A stretch of 30,235 bases of DNA. It comes from Thermoleophilaceae bacterium (GTDB lineage Bacteria; Actinomycetota; Thermoleophilia; Solirubrobacterales; Thermoleophilaceae). Below are positions 24,792-30,235 of the stretch, piece by piece. A model generated the notes under the pieces. That model was given only the letters and a program-made list of their open reading frames with translations. It ran no database searches and was not told the DNA's origin. Position numbers and translations under genes: made by a program. The stretch spans positions 1 to 30,235 of the forward strand of contig JACCUC010000166.1 of NCBI GenBank assembly GCA_013812065.1, in the 5' to 3' direction. Position 1 is the stretch's first letter, and the number at the start of each line of letters is the position of its first letter.

Positions 24792-24965
24792 CTAACCAAG
24801 GAGTTCCACGCAGCCGTCACAGAGCTCGAAGCTGGCATCCCAGAACTTTGGGCTGACCTTCTGCTTGCAGCCCACGCACTCGACCTCGTCACCGCGCGGC
24901 TCGGGCGCTTCGGTCTCGTCGCCTCGCAACAGCCCGACCAGCTCGCCGATCGCCTTCCGCTTCAC
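24792..24965 (-). CDS. Small zinc-ribbon protein before terminase, 57 aa
   Basis: Small protein with a GTG start at 24965 that overlaps the TGA of the gene upstream (GTGA). It has CVGCKQK followed by CDGCVEL near its end, so two Cys-x2-Cys pairs (residues 30/33 and 49/52) 15 residues apart, a compact zinc ribbon. The first 28 residues are a charged helix and an acidic linker. It sits immediately before the terminase genes, so a role in DNA packaging or late transcription is possible, but that rests on position only. The gene is too short for most annotation cut-offs. Confidence 0.72.
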   Translation of the reverse strand: MKRKAIGELVGLLRGDETEAPEPRGDEVECVGCKQKVSPKFWDASFELCDGCVELLG

Positions 24966-25633
24966 TTGCCACCCTTGCCGCGTGGTCGATTGCGGTCGAG
25001 TACCTCTTCGATGAAGCGCGTGCCGTGGTCAGCCTGGGAGAGCGCCGCGCGCTTGACCTCCTCGCGCTGGACCTTGGGGAGCGCCTGGACCTCGGGCGAC
25101 CTCGCCACCTCGAGGCCCTGCTTCGCTTTCTGCAGCGCTGAGATCGCGTAGTCGATGTCCTGGTCATCGAGCGACGCGTTGCTCTGCCGGCCGCGCGAAG
25201 GTTGACCGTGGTACCGAGTGCGACCACCAGCGTCCTTCCACGTTCGGTCGGCGGTCGCATTCTTAACCCCCTTCTTAACCCCCCTCGTCGATACGCGCCC
25301 CTGCTTGATGCGGCAGGCCATGCACCGACGCTGCTCGCTCTTCGTCCCGCAGTACACACAGAGACCCTTCGCGCGGCGACCATCCCGAAGTCGCTTGAGC
25401 GCGTCGCGCGAGTACTGCTTCGCGTATTCGTGGTGCGGCTGGCAATACTGCGAGTCGTCGGAGGCGGCAACCACGCCGCACCGCGTGCACAACCCGGTCG
25501 CCTTGCGCTGCTCATAGAGCTCACCCTCCGACTTGCGGCGCCGCCCCTCGAGGCTTCGCTGGACCCGATCACGGCGGCGCGCGAAGTCGTCGCTCATCGG
25601 CTCGCCGCCGGGCGACTGCTGTATGTCGAGCAT
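24962..25633 (-). CDS. Paired zinc-ribbon protein, 223 aa
   Basis: The protein has two ribbons: CTRCG with CQPHHEYAK (Cys-x2-Cys, Cys-x2-His), then CVYCGTKSEQRRCMACR (Cys-x2-Cys, Cys-x2-Cys), separated by an Arg-rich helix. It continues with a KKGVKNATADRTWKD stretch and a helical C-terminus (QDIDYAISALQKAKQGLEVARS). The same pair order occurs in the next gene upstream. The ribbons look like nucleic-acid-binding modules, possibly transcriptional. Start choice is uncertain: ATG at 25633 has GGAAAG eight bases upstream; GTG 25666 and ATG 25597 are alternatives. Overlap at the 3' end with a small zinc gene (GTGA) fits coupling. Function unknown. Confidence 0.78.
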   Translation of the reverse strand: MLDIQQSPGGEPMSDDFARRRDRVQRSLEGRRRKSEGELYEQRKATGLCTRCGVVAASDDSQYCQPHHEYAKQYSRDALKRLRDGRRAKGLCVYCGTKSEQRRCMACRIKQGRVSTRGVKKGVKNATADRTWKDAGGRTRYHGQPSRGRQSNASLDDQDIDYAISALQKAKQGLEVARSPEVQALPKVQREEVKRAALSQADHGTRFIEEVLDRNRPRGKGGK

Positions 25634-25682
25634 CTGGTTCGCTTTCCACCGCCCACGGCGGTTCACCCGTTGGTGAGTGCAC
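25569..25682 (-). CDS. Possible small ORF of 37 aa with strong Shine-Dalgarno
   Basis: A GTG at 25682 lies seven bases after GGGGAGGA (25690-25697), the best ribosome binding site in this 110-base gap. The 37-residue product (beginning HSPTGEPPWAVESEP) has Pro/Glu early and Arg-rich sequence later and no known motif. Its 3' half overlaps the start of the paired zinc-ribbon gene in another frame. It could be real or could just serve to bring ribosomes to the next start; low confidence. Confidence 0.3.
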   Translation of the reverse strand: MHSPTGEPPWAVESEPDARHTAVARRRADERRLRAPP

Positions 25683-25774
25683 CCCGCCGTCCTCCCCAGG
25701 TTGCTGTGTCACGTCAGGACAGCAGCGCCGCGAGGTACACCCGAGCGCAGCATCGCGTACCCACGGCACCGATG

Positions 25775-26098
25775 TCAGGAGTCTTCTGGGTGTCGAACAA
25801 GCACGCCGCAGTCCCGCAGCTTCTTGGCCTCGGCGCAGCCAGGGCAGCGATACAGATGGCTCGGCGCGCCGCAGTCAGCGCACTGCCCGTTGTCGCGGCG
25901 GAGTAGCCGCAGGAACAGGCGACCCCGCCGATCACACTCGCGTCGCTCGTCGCGGTGCCGCTCGCACAGGGTGATCTCGGGCAGCGCCGGGGACTCGCAG
26001 CGCGTACATGCGCGGCTCGCGGCGACCCCGTCGGCGGTTTCATCGCCGGACTCCGCGGCGTCGTGCGCGACCATAAGCGTGACGAGCGTCTGGTGCAC
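25775..26098 (-). CDS. Paired zinc-ribbon protein, 107 aa
   Basis: It has CTRCESPALPEITLCERH (Cys-x2-Cys, Cys-x2-His), an Arg-rich helix (RRECDRRGRLFLRLLRR), then CADCGAPSHLYRCPGC (Cys-x2-Cys, Cys-x2-Cys). This is the same order as in the neighbouring 223-residue protein, so the two probably derive from one ancestral gene. The start is uncertain: GTG at 26098, two bases after the stop of the upstream gene, matches the tight packing here; ATG at 26074 would give 99 residues. Neither has a good Shine-Dalgarno, so it may depend on coupling. It probably binds nucleic acid or acts as a zinc-stabilised adaptor (inference). Confidence 0.7.
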   Translation of the reverse strand: MHQTLVTLMVAHDAAESGDETADGVAASRACTRCESPALPEITLCERHRDERRECDRRGRLFLRLLRRDNGQCADCGAPSHLYRCPGCAEAKKLRDCGVLVRHPEDS

Positions 26099-26100
26099 GA

Positions 26101-26382
26101 CTACGGCGTCCCGCCGATCGCCTGGACGTGCTCGAGGGCGGACCGCCTCGGATCGCCTTGCATCGTCGAGATGCTCGCGATCATCTCGGCGTGCTGCTCG
26201 TCGGTCGCGGCCTCGACAAGCTCGATCGCCTTCGTCGCCATCGTGACCATCGTGCACGGCCATCCGGCGATATAGGCCGTGTCGGTGTGCGCCTTGTAGA
26301 CCGCAACAACCCAGCGCTCGTCCGCGCACGGGCCGGCCTTCACGCGTACGACATCGCCTGCTCGGAACGGTTGCTTGATCAT
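26101..26382 (-). CDS. Small SH3-like phage protein of unknown function, 93 aa
   Basis: The N-terminal half (AGDVVRVKAGPCADERWVVAV, then TAYIAGWP) reads as a small beta barrel of the SH3/KOW kind: V-x-V strand, a W-V-V-A-V strand and a hydrophobic end. The C-terminal half is an amphipathic helix (ATDEQHAEMIASISTM). I know no function for it. The ATG at 26382 overlaps the stop of the preceding 19-codon frame (ATGA) and has AAAGGAG eight bases before it, so it is well translated. It is one of several small early genes. Confidence 0.75.
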   Translation of the reverse strand: MIKQPFRAGDVVRVKAGPCADERWVVAVYKAHTDTAYIAGWPCTMVTMATKAIELVEAATDEQHAEMIASISTMQGDPRRSALEHVQAIGGTP

Positions 26383-26438
26383 GCTCGCTGCTCCTTTGCT
26401 TCCACGTGGAACGATCGAAGTAGTTCGCCGAACGTCAT
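26379..26438 (-). CDS. Possible 19-residue mini-gene or leader peptide
   Basis: This frame of 19 codons starts at ATG 26438, overlapping the stop of the upstream zinc gene (ATGA), and ends in TGA overlapping the ATG of the next gene (ATGA). GGAGGA lies close before its start and AAAGGAG before the next one. The peptide is MTFGELLRSF followed by HVEAKEQRA. Two good signals and coupling at both ends suggest that ribosomes pass through it. A purely accidental short frame bridging two genes remains possible. Confidence 0.4.
   Translation of the reverse strand: MTFGELLRSFHVEAKEQRA
26400..26411. promoter_or_regulatory. 12-base palindrome TTCCACGTGGAA
   Basis: Perfect inverted repeat around CACGTG, located inside the 19-residue frame and 18 bases before the following start. 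It could be an operator, but it also encodes Phe-His-Val-Glu. It has only partial likeness to a parS site, whose core is TTTCACGTGAAA. Function unproven. Confidence 0.25.
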
Positions 26439-26620
26439 CGCGTCCTCCGCCCGCCGCGCTCCCAGCGCTGCAGCCCGGCGTGAATGCGAACCTTGCTGCT
26501 CACGGCGCAGCTGACACAGCACGCCGTGCCGACGACCTTCGCGCTCGCGGGCTGCTCGCCGCACCACTCACACACCACCCGTCGAGCATCCGATCCGAGC
26601 TCGAGCTGCGCGGCGCTCAC
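26435..26620 (-). CDS. Small zinc-ribbon protein, 61 aa
   Basis: GTG start at 26620 overlaps the TGA of the upstream gene (GTGA). The protein has VCEWCGEQPASAK then CCVSCAVSS, so Cys17-x2-Cys20 and Cys34/35-x2-Cys38 form a small ribbon; the C-terminus is basic and Trp-containing (GLQRWERGGRRT). It could bind DNA or RNA, or help fold a partner. It was missed by simple length filters. It is coupled by ATGA overlap to the following 19-codon frame. Function unknown. Confidence 0.65.
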   Translation of the reverse strand: MSAAQLELGSDARRVVCEWCGEQPASAKVVGTACCVSCAVSSKVRIHAGLQRWERGGRRTR

Positions 26621-26958
26621 GTCGACTTCCTCCGCCGTAGCTCGATCATGCCTTCGAGTCGCGGCTCGGCCTCGATGAGCTTGCGCGCGTAGGTCGCGGT
26701 GAAATCGTTGTTGAGCTTCCACTCGCCAAACTTCTTCACGCGCAGCGACTGACGCAGCTCTTCGTACAGTGCCTTCGCGCCGATCCGCGTCTCGCCGCGA
26801 TCGAGCCGCGCGCGGGCGAGCTCGAGCATCTCGTCCAGGACGTGCGGGTTCGCGGCGTGGAAGTGGGCGAACCGCTCGTCGATGGTCGGCTTGCCGCGGT
26901 TCTCGCGGGTGACTGATACGCGATCGGATGGCGCCCACGCGAGCAGGTCGAGCGTCAC
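26617..26958 (-). CDS. Conserved small phage protein (KLNN...YAR type), 113 aa
   Basis: GTG at 26958 overlaps the stop of the nuclease gene (GTGA). The sequence has RFAHFHAANPHVLDEMLELA (about 30-48), KALYEELRQSL and EWKLNNDFTATYARKLIEAEP (about 79-98). I recognise this as a widespread small phage protein with an F-x-x-F-H-x-x-N-P-H-V opening and a KLNN-[DN]-[FY]-T-[AS]-x-YAR motif. Its function is not known to me. It is likely all helical with a C-terminal basic end. Position in the early cluster next to nuclease and methyltransferase genes suggests DNA metabolism (inference). Confidence 0.8.
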   Translation of the reverse strand: MTLDLLAWAPSDRVSVTRENRGKPTIDERFAHFHAANPHVLDEMLELARARLDRGETRIGAKALYEELRQSLRVKKFGEWKLNNDFTATYARKLIEAEPRLEGMIELRRRKST

Positions 26959-27404
26959 GGCATCCTCGCGACGATGTCGAGGAACTCGCCGAGCTCCAGG
27001 GTGACGACCTCCTGGTGCGAGCGCATCGACCCTTCGCGCGGCTCCACCAGGTCGAGCAGAACCCACATGCGCGTCGTGACCTGAATCGACCGCTCGGCGA
27101 GGCGGTGCCAGATCACGACGGGCAGGCGGATCGGTTGGAGTGCTCGATGCCCGTGCGCCTGCCAGCGCATCGCGTCGTTCTCCGCCTGCTCGAGCTTCGT
27201 CGCCGGCGTCGGCTGTCGTGCGTCCTGCAGCTCGAGCCACAGGCGCGCGAGCACGCGCGGGCCGCCCTCGCAGAACACATCCGGGTTGTCGGCGCGCTCG
27301 GCCTGGGAGGCGCGACGCACGAGCGCATCCGGCCACCGCGCGCGGAGCTGCGACGCGATCGCCTGTTCGAAGGCGCGACCCTTACGTCGCTGCATCAGCC
27401 CCAT
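26955..27404 (-). CDS. PD-(D/E)XK-like nuclease, 149 aa
   Basis: A KGRAFEQ helix (Glu13) leads to RRASQAERADNPDV (Asp42), then LWLELQD (Glu58, Gln60) and a LEQAENDAM helix. This order of E, D, E-x-[KQ] and a QA helix fits the PD-(D/E)XK resolvase-like nuclease fold seen in phage proteins. The usual Lys is Gln here, which occurs in some members; activity is therefore uncertain. It probably trims or resolves phage DNA during recombination or packaging. The ATG at 27404 shares its last base with the upstream stop (TGATG); a second ATG at 27395 is possible. Good internal consistency, moderate confidence. Confidence 0.65.
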   Translation of the reverse strand: MGLMQRRKGRAFEQAIASQLRARWPDALVRRASQAERADNPDVFCEGGPRVLARLWLELQDARQPTPATKLEQAENDAMRWQAHGHRALQPIRLPVVIWHRLAERSIQVTTRMWVLLDLVEPREGSMRSHQEVVTLELGEFLDIVARMP

Positions 27405-27586
27405 CAGCCATCTCCCTTCGCTGGCGTCGCAATGGTCGGGCGTCCCAGGTGGTCGCCCTCGTGTCCATCCGCAAGCAGGCACCAACCACCGTGGTTGGCG
27501 ATGCGCGCGAGGCACGGCTTGTCGCGCCGCACCTCCTCGGACACCGGAATGCCGGCGAGCGCGTAGCCGTTGATCGGCGGCGTCAT
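27404..27586 (-). CDS. Small CCHH zinc protein, 60 aa
   Basis: Small protein starting at ATG 27586, overlapping the methyltransferase stop (ATGA). The C-terminal half reads CLARIANHGGWCLLADGHEGDH in two parts: Cys, Cys, then H-E-G-D-H, a CCHH arrangement that recurs in small proteins of phages of GC-rich hosts. It probably holds one zinc. The N-terminus is unremarkable. It ends against the next start (TGATG). Function unknown. Confidence 0.68.
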   Translation of the reverse strand: MTPPINGYALAGIPVSEEVRRDKPCLARIANHGGWCLLADGHEGDHLGRPTIATPAKGDG

Positions 27587-28197
27587 CGGCGCCCCCGGTG
27601 GCGATCGCCGAGGGTGACGTGCCCGAGCTCGGCGCCGAGCAACACGAAGCGATCGACCTCTGCACGGCTGGTGCTGAGGAGCGTGACGAAGCTGGCGTGT
27701 CCTGGCTGCTCGCCGGCGACGCCCGGTCGCACCGAGTAGTGCAGACGTCTGGACGGGACGAGCGTGACGTGCTCGAGCGGGTGCGACGGCGCTCCTACGC
27801 GCTGCAGGCGCGCCAGCTGCTCGACGCTGAAGCCCACGTAGACCGCGGAGCCGATCCAGCCGAGCTCGTGGTAGGTCGCGAGCGCGCGCCAGAACCCGGC
27901 GACGAGCGTCCCGGTCTTGTTGCCCGGCGGGTTCAGGAAGGCCGTGTGCCGCGCAGCCTGGGCGACCCGGCGTTTCGCGACGAGCTGGTGCGGCGCCGGC
28001 GCTCCGGGAACCCACGCGGTCCGTAGCCCGTTCTCGCGCTTGGCGATGAAGCGCCGCGCGCCGACCACGCGGTTCCACTTCTCGCTCGACGCTGGATCCA
28101 CGTCGATCTCGCCGATGACCGCGCGCGCGAGCACGACGATCCGGGCTGCCGAGCCCCACTCCGGTGTCTTGCTCGAATGCTGACCGATCGCACGCAT
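27583..28197 (-). CDS. DNA N6-adenine methyltransferase-like protein, 204 aa
   Basis: The protein opens with SSKTPEWGS (residues 8-16), has DVDPASSEKWN (Asp34-Pro-Ala-Ser) and FLNPPGNKTG (Asn89-Pro-Pro-Gly). TPxW, D-P-A and N-P-P are the landmarks of the phage Dam (N6-adenine methyltransferase) family; NPP[YWF/G] is the catalytic motif, with Gly instead of an aromatic residue in the fourth place. It would methylate adenine in phage DNA, for defence against host nucleases or for expression control. The frame is open 46 codons upstream, but that part is the small zinc gene in another frame; ATG at 28197 gives a TGATG overlap. Family fit moderate. Confidence 0.68.
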   Translation of the reverse strand: MRAIGQHSSKTPEWGSAARIVVLARAVIGEIDVDPASSEKWNRVVGARRFIAKRENGLRTAWVPGAPAPHQLVAKRRVAQAARHTAFLNPPGNKTGTLVAGFWRALATYHELGWIGSAVYVGFSVEQLARLQRVGAPSHPLEHVTLVPSRRLHYSVRPGVAGEQPGHASFVTLLSTSRAEVDRFVLLGAELGHVTLGDRHRGRR

Positions 28198-28367
28198 CAG
28201 GATCTCCTCCGACGGCGCTTGGCCGCTTCCACTTCGATGGCCGAACGCGACACCATCGCGCCCCACCACGCCTGCCAGCACGGCAAGCAGTTCGCGTTGT
28301 TCTTCAGCGGCGGCGCGACCCCGCACGCCTCGCATCGAGCGGTCATCGGCTTCTTCCCCGCGTCCAT
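28197..28367 (-). CDS. Small zinc-ribbon protein, 56 aa
   Basis: This gene is in a frame shorter than 60 residues. ATG at 28367 shares its A with the previous stop (TGATG) and its TGA shares A with the next ATG. It encodes CEACGVAPPLKNNANCLPCWQAWWG, here in parts: Cys12-x2-Cys15, Cys27-x2-Cys30 with 11 residues between and a Trp-rich end, and a very basic C-terminus (KRRRRRS). It is a zinc ribbon that could contact nucleic acid. GGAGGA near its end serves as the Shine-Dalgarno of the methyltransferase gene. Confidence 0.72.
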   Translation of the reverse strand: MDAGKKPMTARCEACGVAPPLKNNANCLPCWQAWWGAMVSRSAIEVEAAKRRRRRS

Positions 28368-28867
28368 CAAAACGAATCCTTCCGCTCGCGCTTGCCCTTA
28401 CCGCTGCGTAGTCGCTCCTCGATCGCCGAGAGCAGTCCGTCGAGGTCGGGGTGGTTCCATTTGCGCAGTTGCTTGATCTGCTCGGTCAGTGTCCTGGGTT
28501 GGTTCGACGCCTTCAGCTCGCGCACCAACTCGGCAATTGCGTCGACTCGCTCACGAGCCTTCGTGGATCGGCTTGCGAGCCATGCCGCACGGCAGCCGTC
28601 GCACCACGCGACCTGACGCAGATCGATCGCGTCCTCGCCTCGCCTTGCCAGCTCGCGGTTAAAAATCTCGACGTGCTCGACCGCCTCGGCGGTGACCGCG
28701 AACAGACCTGCGCAGCCGGACCGCCTGCATCGCCATGCGCCAACGGTCTTGTCAGGCGCCCACCGGCCGATGCGATCACGCGACGGTCGCGCCCTCGACG
28801 TGTCGTGCTCCGAGTATGCGCGCAGCTTCAGATCGGCGATGACCTCTGGGTCTTCCTCGAAGCTCAT
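28367..28867 (-). CDS. Cys-rich phage protein of unknown function, 166 aa
   Basis: The central part has WRCRRSGCAGLF then WCDGCRAAW some 40 residues later: a likely zinc site of Cys-x4-Cys and Cys-x2-Cys type. The N-terminal part is acidic then basic; the C-terminal half is a helical stretch (RVDAIAELVRELKAS) followed by a very basic tail (GKGKRERKD). I do not recognise the family. The ATG at 28867 overlaps the replisome-organizer stop (ATGA) and its own stop joins the next small zinc gene. It may bind DNA at the replication fork (inference from place). Confidence 0.72.
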   Translation of the reverse strand: MSFEEDPEVIADLKLRAYSEHDTSRARPSRDRIGRWAPDKTVGAWRCRRSGCAGLFAVTAEAVEHVEIFNRELARRGEDAIDLRQVAWCDGCRAAWLASRSTKARERVDAIAELVRELKASNQPRTLTEQIKQLRKWNHPDLDGLLSAIEERLRSGKGKRERKDSF

Positions 28868-29775
28868 GCGGCACCGCCGCTCTGCACGTGGAGCATCGGC
28901 TCACCTGGCAGCTTCTCGGCCCACGAGCGCGCCGGGTCGAGGTACTTCGCGAGCGTTCGTTGCCCGAACAGCGTCTCGGGGCGCAGGTACGGCGAGAGGT
29001 CGGGGTTGTCCTGCCATCCGAGCTCGGAGGCGCAGTAGGCGACGACGTAGCGCAGGTGTATCTCCTCGACGCCCGCTCGGAGATGCGACGAGATCAGGCG
29101 CAGGTGCTCTCCTGTCCCCGTGTAACGGACGCCGTTTCGCTCCCCGAGCTTTCCGAGCACGCGCAGTGCGGCGGCACGCTCCTCGGCTGTTGGCTCGGTT
29201 GGTTTTGGCCTGGAGCGTCGTCCGGAATCGGAGATCAACTCCAACCGGGGGGCGCACGCCGAAGGCGTTGCGGAATTCTTATTCTTCAGAGGGTTATCCG
29301 GAACCGGATCCGGAACAGAAGACGGATCCGGAACCGGATCCGGAACCGGATCCGGAGGGTTCCCCGCTGCTTGAGGTGTGCTTCCCCGCTGCTTGAGGTG
29401 TGCTTCCCCGCTGCTTGGCTTTTGCTTGGGCTCTTTAGTTCGAGATTCTCCGCTCTTAAGTCCACCTTCGCGTCCAGCCCGCTTTTTGTGATCGAGGTAC
29501 TCGATGCGCTCCTTCGCGCCGCTGATCCGCAGTTTCCCGCTCCGATCACGCGTCGCGAGCTCGCAATCGAGCAGCGCATCAGCAAAGCCGTCATGCCCCG
29601 CCGCGATGTCGATCATGCGCGGACTGATGACGGGACTCTCCTGGTCGTAACAGATCGACCACACCTCGGCGACGAGGCATCCGAGCGTCTCGCGGCGCGA
29701 CCATCCGAGCTGCTTGGCGAGCGCGGTAATGCGCGGGTCGCGGAGCACCTTGTCATCGATCGACATTCGAGCCAT
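28864..29775 (-). CDS. Replisome organizer-like protein, 303 aa
   Basis: The N-terminal part (residues 1-95) is a helical domain with KVLRDPRITALAKQLG and a helix-turn-helix-like end. Residues 139-160 are a Pro-Asp linker (PDPVPDPVPDP). The C-terminal part (about 201-282) has VVAYCASELGWQDNPDL, then YLRPETLFGQRTLAKYLD, the signature of a conserved phage C-terminal domain of replication proteins that load helicase or bind origin DNA. The protein probably starts phage DNA replication. A 22-base tandem repeat and a 12-base repeat lie in the linker. The ATG at 29775 shares its A with the upstream stop. Confidence 0.75.
   Translation of the reverse strand: MARMSIDDKVLRDPRITALAKQLGWSRRETLGCLVAEVWSICYDQESPVISPRMIDIAAGHDGFADALLDCELATRDRSGKLRISGAKERIEYLDHKKRAGREGGLKSGESRTKEPKQKPSSGEAHLKQRGSTPQAAGNPPDPVPDPVPDPSSVPDPVPDNPLKNKNSATPSACAPRLELISDSGRRSRPKPTEPTAEERAAALRVLGKLGERNGVRYTGTGEHLRLISSHLRAGVEEIHLRYVVAYCASELGWQDNPDLSPYLRPETLFGQRTLAKYLDPARSWAEKLPGEPMLHVQSGGAA
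29298..29357 (-). repeat. 12-base repeats encoding Pro-Asp-Pro-Val linker
   Basis: Repeated GGATCCGGAACC units, with BamHI sites, code for PDPV repeats in the replisome-organizer linker. The unit is a multiple of three, so gain or loss only changes linker length. Confidence 0.75.
29360..29417 (-). repeat. 22-base tandem repeats within replisome organizer gene
   Basis: Two full copies and a third of 14 bases of TTCCCCGCTGCTTGAGGTGTGC on the plus strand. Since 22 is not divisible by three, each copy is read in a different frame (as SSGEAHL, KQRGSTP and QAAGNP). Gain or loss of one unit would shift the frame for the C-terminal domain. Confidence 0.8.
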
Positions 29776-30203
29776 CAGCGCCCTCCGCCCGCGCGCTTGC
29801 GCGGTGTCTTGGTTCGGGTCCCCGGCTGCCCGTGCAGTAGCGGCGCCGGCCTGGTCGGCACCTGCTGCTCGAAGCAGCCCGTGGAGTCGTTCGTGTCGAG
29901 CGTTGCCGAGGTGGCTGGCCCGTGCTCGACGATCGGCGCCGGGGTAATACGGCGCTCGCGACGTGGCCGCACCGCGGCGAGCTCGTCACCCGGCCTCGCG
30001 CTCGCGTTGCGAGATGGCATCATCTCGCCGCGCAACACGCCACGCCGGACGTACTCGTCGAAGCACCACGCCACGGCCTCGAGCGCGGTCGATCCGCTGC
30101 CGCCGTAGAACTGCTCGGTTACGCCGTCAAAAAAGAGCGCCCTGAACTCGCAGCCCTTCCGGATCGACTCGCAGAGGATGGTGACGTGTGCGTCGACGAA
30201 CAT
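29775..30203 (-). CDS. Phage protein of unknown function, 142 aa
   Basis: The first 60 residues form a compact part (VDAHVTILCESIRKGCEFRALFFDGVTEQFYGGS, then AVAWCFDEYVRRGVL); the rest is Pro/Arg/Thr-rich and probably disordered. I see no known motif. Two cysteines lie near one another in the first part (ILCESIRKGC), and two more follow later. The ATG at 30203 shares its A with the stop of the gene upstream (TGATG), so this gene is a member of the coupled early chain. Function unknown. Confidence 0.65.
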   Translation of the reverse strand: MFVDAHVTILCESIRKGCEFRALFFDGVTEQFYGGSGSTALEAVAWCFDEYVRRGVLRGEMMPSRNASARPGDELAAVRPRRERRITPAPIVEHGPATSATLDTNDSTGCFEQQVPTRPAPLLHGQPGTRTKTPRKRAGGGR

Positions 30204-30235
30204 CAGGCGTGCTCCATCGACCGCGCGAGATCGCG
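30203..30235 (-). CDS. 3' end of an upstream gene, 10 codons visible
   Basis: The frame RDLARSMEHA ends in TGA sharing its A with the next ATG (TGATG), as elsewhere in this chain. Only the last ten residues lie inside the window, so no function can be given. Confidence 0.4.
   Translation of the reverse strand, partial: RDLARSMEHA

Noticed and set aside
25569..25769. 66-codon frame starting at ATG 25769
   Set aside because: No supporting Shine-Dalgarno and atypical composition; only the shorter GTG 25682 version has a signal and is kept at low confidence.
26400..26411. TTCCACGTGGAA as a parS centromere site
   Set aside because: Only the CACGTG core and a few flanking bases match the 16-base parS consensus, there is one copy, and no parAB is present.
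29360..29417. 22-base repeats as a CRISPR array
   Set aside because: Copies are directly tandem without spacers and lie inside a coding linker.
1..30235. tRNA, rRNA, insertion sequences, diversity-generating retroelement, attachment site
   Set aside because: No cloverleaf, transposase, reverse transcriptase or repeated attachment core was recognised on reading both strands.

Overview
The window is one continuous block of a tailed-phage genome, or of a prophage, with a long non-contractile tail (siphovirus type). It is GC-rich, by eye about two thirds G+C, and every convincing gene lies on the minus strand, so the biological order runs from position 30235 down to 1. The tail tip carries a lambda gpL-like four-cysteine protein and a gpJ-like central tip protein, which suggests a GC-rich Gram-negative host. 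No host gene, integrase, repressor or lysis gene is visible, so temperate or lytic lifestyle cannot be decided here.

Region 30235-24790 (early/replication side): a tightly packed chain of small genes joined by 1- or 4-base stop/start overlaps (TGATG, ATGA, GTGA). It encodes a replisome-organizer-like protein with a Pro-Asp linker, a phage DNA N6-adenine methyltransferase, a PD-(D/E)XK-like nuclease, a conserved small phage protein and an unusual number of small cysteine/histidine (zinc-ribbon-like) proteins.

Region 24783-15650 (packaging and head): small and large terminase, portal, a head completion and a head closure protein, a J-domain (HPD) protein, an SPP1 gp7/Mu F-like minor head protein, an XkdF-like prohead protease fused to a scaffold that also has its own internal start, a decoration protein and the major capsid protein.

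Region 15641-1 (tail): tail completion, tail terminator, tail tube, the two tail assembly chaperones joined by a -1 ribosomal frameshift at GGGAAAA, tape measure (700 residues, implying a tail near 100 nm), several small tail genes, a Dit-like protein, the gpL-like protein, a 1811-residue tip protein with lectin-like modules, and the start of one more gene cut by the window edge.

The most unexpected feature is a 10-base motif, AAATCGACCC on the coding strand. It occurs six times exactly and once with the first A missing. It sits 27-44 bases upstream of the starts of portal, protease, the nested scaffold, tail tube, chaperone G, the gene after the tape measure, and the last partial gene. It looks like a phage-specific expression signal for the structural genes and is not a standard promoter or ribosome binding site.
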